Assembly (NCBI RefSeq): GCF_025698545.1
Contig: NC_068571.1
Location: forward strand, 41,015,733-41,079,732
DNA from: Gossypium raimondii
Taxonomy: Eukaryota > Streptophyta > Magnoliopsida > Malvales > Malvaceae
Length of the DNA: 64,000 nucleotides
Direction of reading: 5' to 3'
Made by a program: the position numbers and the translations under genes. The notes beneath the pieces are model-generated. The model ran no database searches and was not told where the DNA came from. It saw nothing but the letters and a program-made list of their open reading frames with translations. Positions 63,620 to 64,000 of this stretch are shown one piece after another; the stretch's first letter is position 1, and each line of letters starts with the position of its first letter.

Positions 63620-64000
63620 AATACATTGATATTTTATTATTAATATAATTTAATTTTTTCGAGTTAATAAAGGAGAGATTTTTTTACTTTTTATTTAAAG
63701 GTATTAGATTAGTTTTTTTTTTTTCCAAATGCTGGATGATGAGGATAGATGAAAGAGTAGATCGGACTTGGATTTTTGAAACCTTTTAATGGGCCTAAAT
63801 AGAGTTTAGAATACATGCTCCACTTTAAACTCAATTTCCAACTTCCAGCCCTAGAAACATACATTCTCTTCAACTCTTTTCACTCTTCTCAAACTACACG
63901 GAGACGCGGCCGCCATTTTTGGTTCCAGGTAAACTTTCCTTTTCCTTTCCAACTTTAGATCCAACATCTCTTTTCTCTATTTTGTTGTCTTCTGAGAAAG
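63620..64000 (+). promoter_or_regulatory. RPS15A: Promoter, 5' UTR exon and start of leader intron of a third RPS15A copy
   Basis: Nearly identical to 56646-57039, including TGGGCC (63790-63795), the pyrimidine-rich leader, GCGGCCGCC and the donor CAG|GTAAAC at 63928/63929. It differs by a 13-bp net deletion near 63665 and a few substitutions. The coding exons would begin about 190 bases beyond the end of the window. Whether that copy is the functional one cannot be seen here. Confidence 0.85.

Overview
This window is a gene-poor, repeat-rich stretch of a plant nuclear genome. Spliced genes with GT-AG introns, a plant-type histone H2B, a plant ALY/REF mRNA-export adaptor, a eukaryotic tRNA-Val and abundant LTR retrotransposon debris all show this. 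The repeat families (an Athila-type Ty3/gypsy element with a tRNA-Asp primer site, and long LTRs beginning TGTAACA or TGTTGACACC) look like those of cotton (Gossypium) or another Malvaceae. That species call is inference.

Layout. 1-3413 is AT-rich upstream DNA. 3414-6300 is a three-exon gene for an 802-residue FUSC/AaeB-like aromatic-acid exporter. 6908-7050 is a small MITE, and 7255-10930 is a broken LINE on the minus strand. 11264-17400 is a degraded Ty3/gypsy LTR region that holds a complete 2,996-bp solo LTR with 5-bp target-site duplications (TSDs). 19341-20887 is a long-TIR, MULE-like element carrying a gene fragment that looks like TRAPPC12. 20888-26361 has no gene I can name. 26362-28405 (minus) is a five-exon ALY/REF (THO complex subunit 4) gene, and a tRNA-Val(AAC) gene lies head-to-head with it at 28615-28688. 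30997-33976 is a 3-kb long-TIR element with a broken plant transposon ORF. A small two-helix membrane protein gene (34917-35237, minus) and an intronless histone H2B gene (35925-36380, minus) follow.

From about 39 kb to the end, the window is a nested array built around 40S ribosomal protein S15a (uS8, RPS15A). One copy is 5'-truncated and fused to an LTR (42083-42703). One is complete in exon structure but carries a one-base deletion (57228-57877). The promoter and 5' UTR of a third run off the window end (63620-64000). The copies share flanking LTR remnants, including one solo LTR present in two units with the same TSD. A 9.4-kb Athila-type retrotransposon (46678-56078, minus) sits inside one of them. 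This gives an order of events: LTR insertion, then segmental duplication, then Athila insertion, then decay.

The genes are ordinary housekeeping or transport genes and do not form an operon or a shared pathway. The interest lies in the repeat architecture. I found no clearly novel molecular system. The best leads are the RPS15A array, the gene-fragment-carrying MULE, and the long-TIR element with its own ORF.
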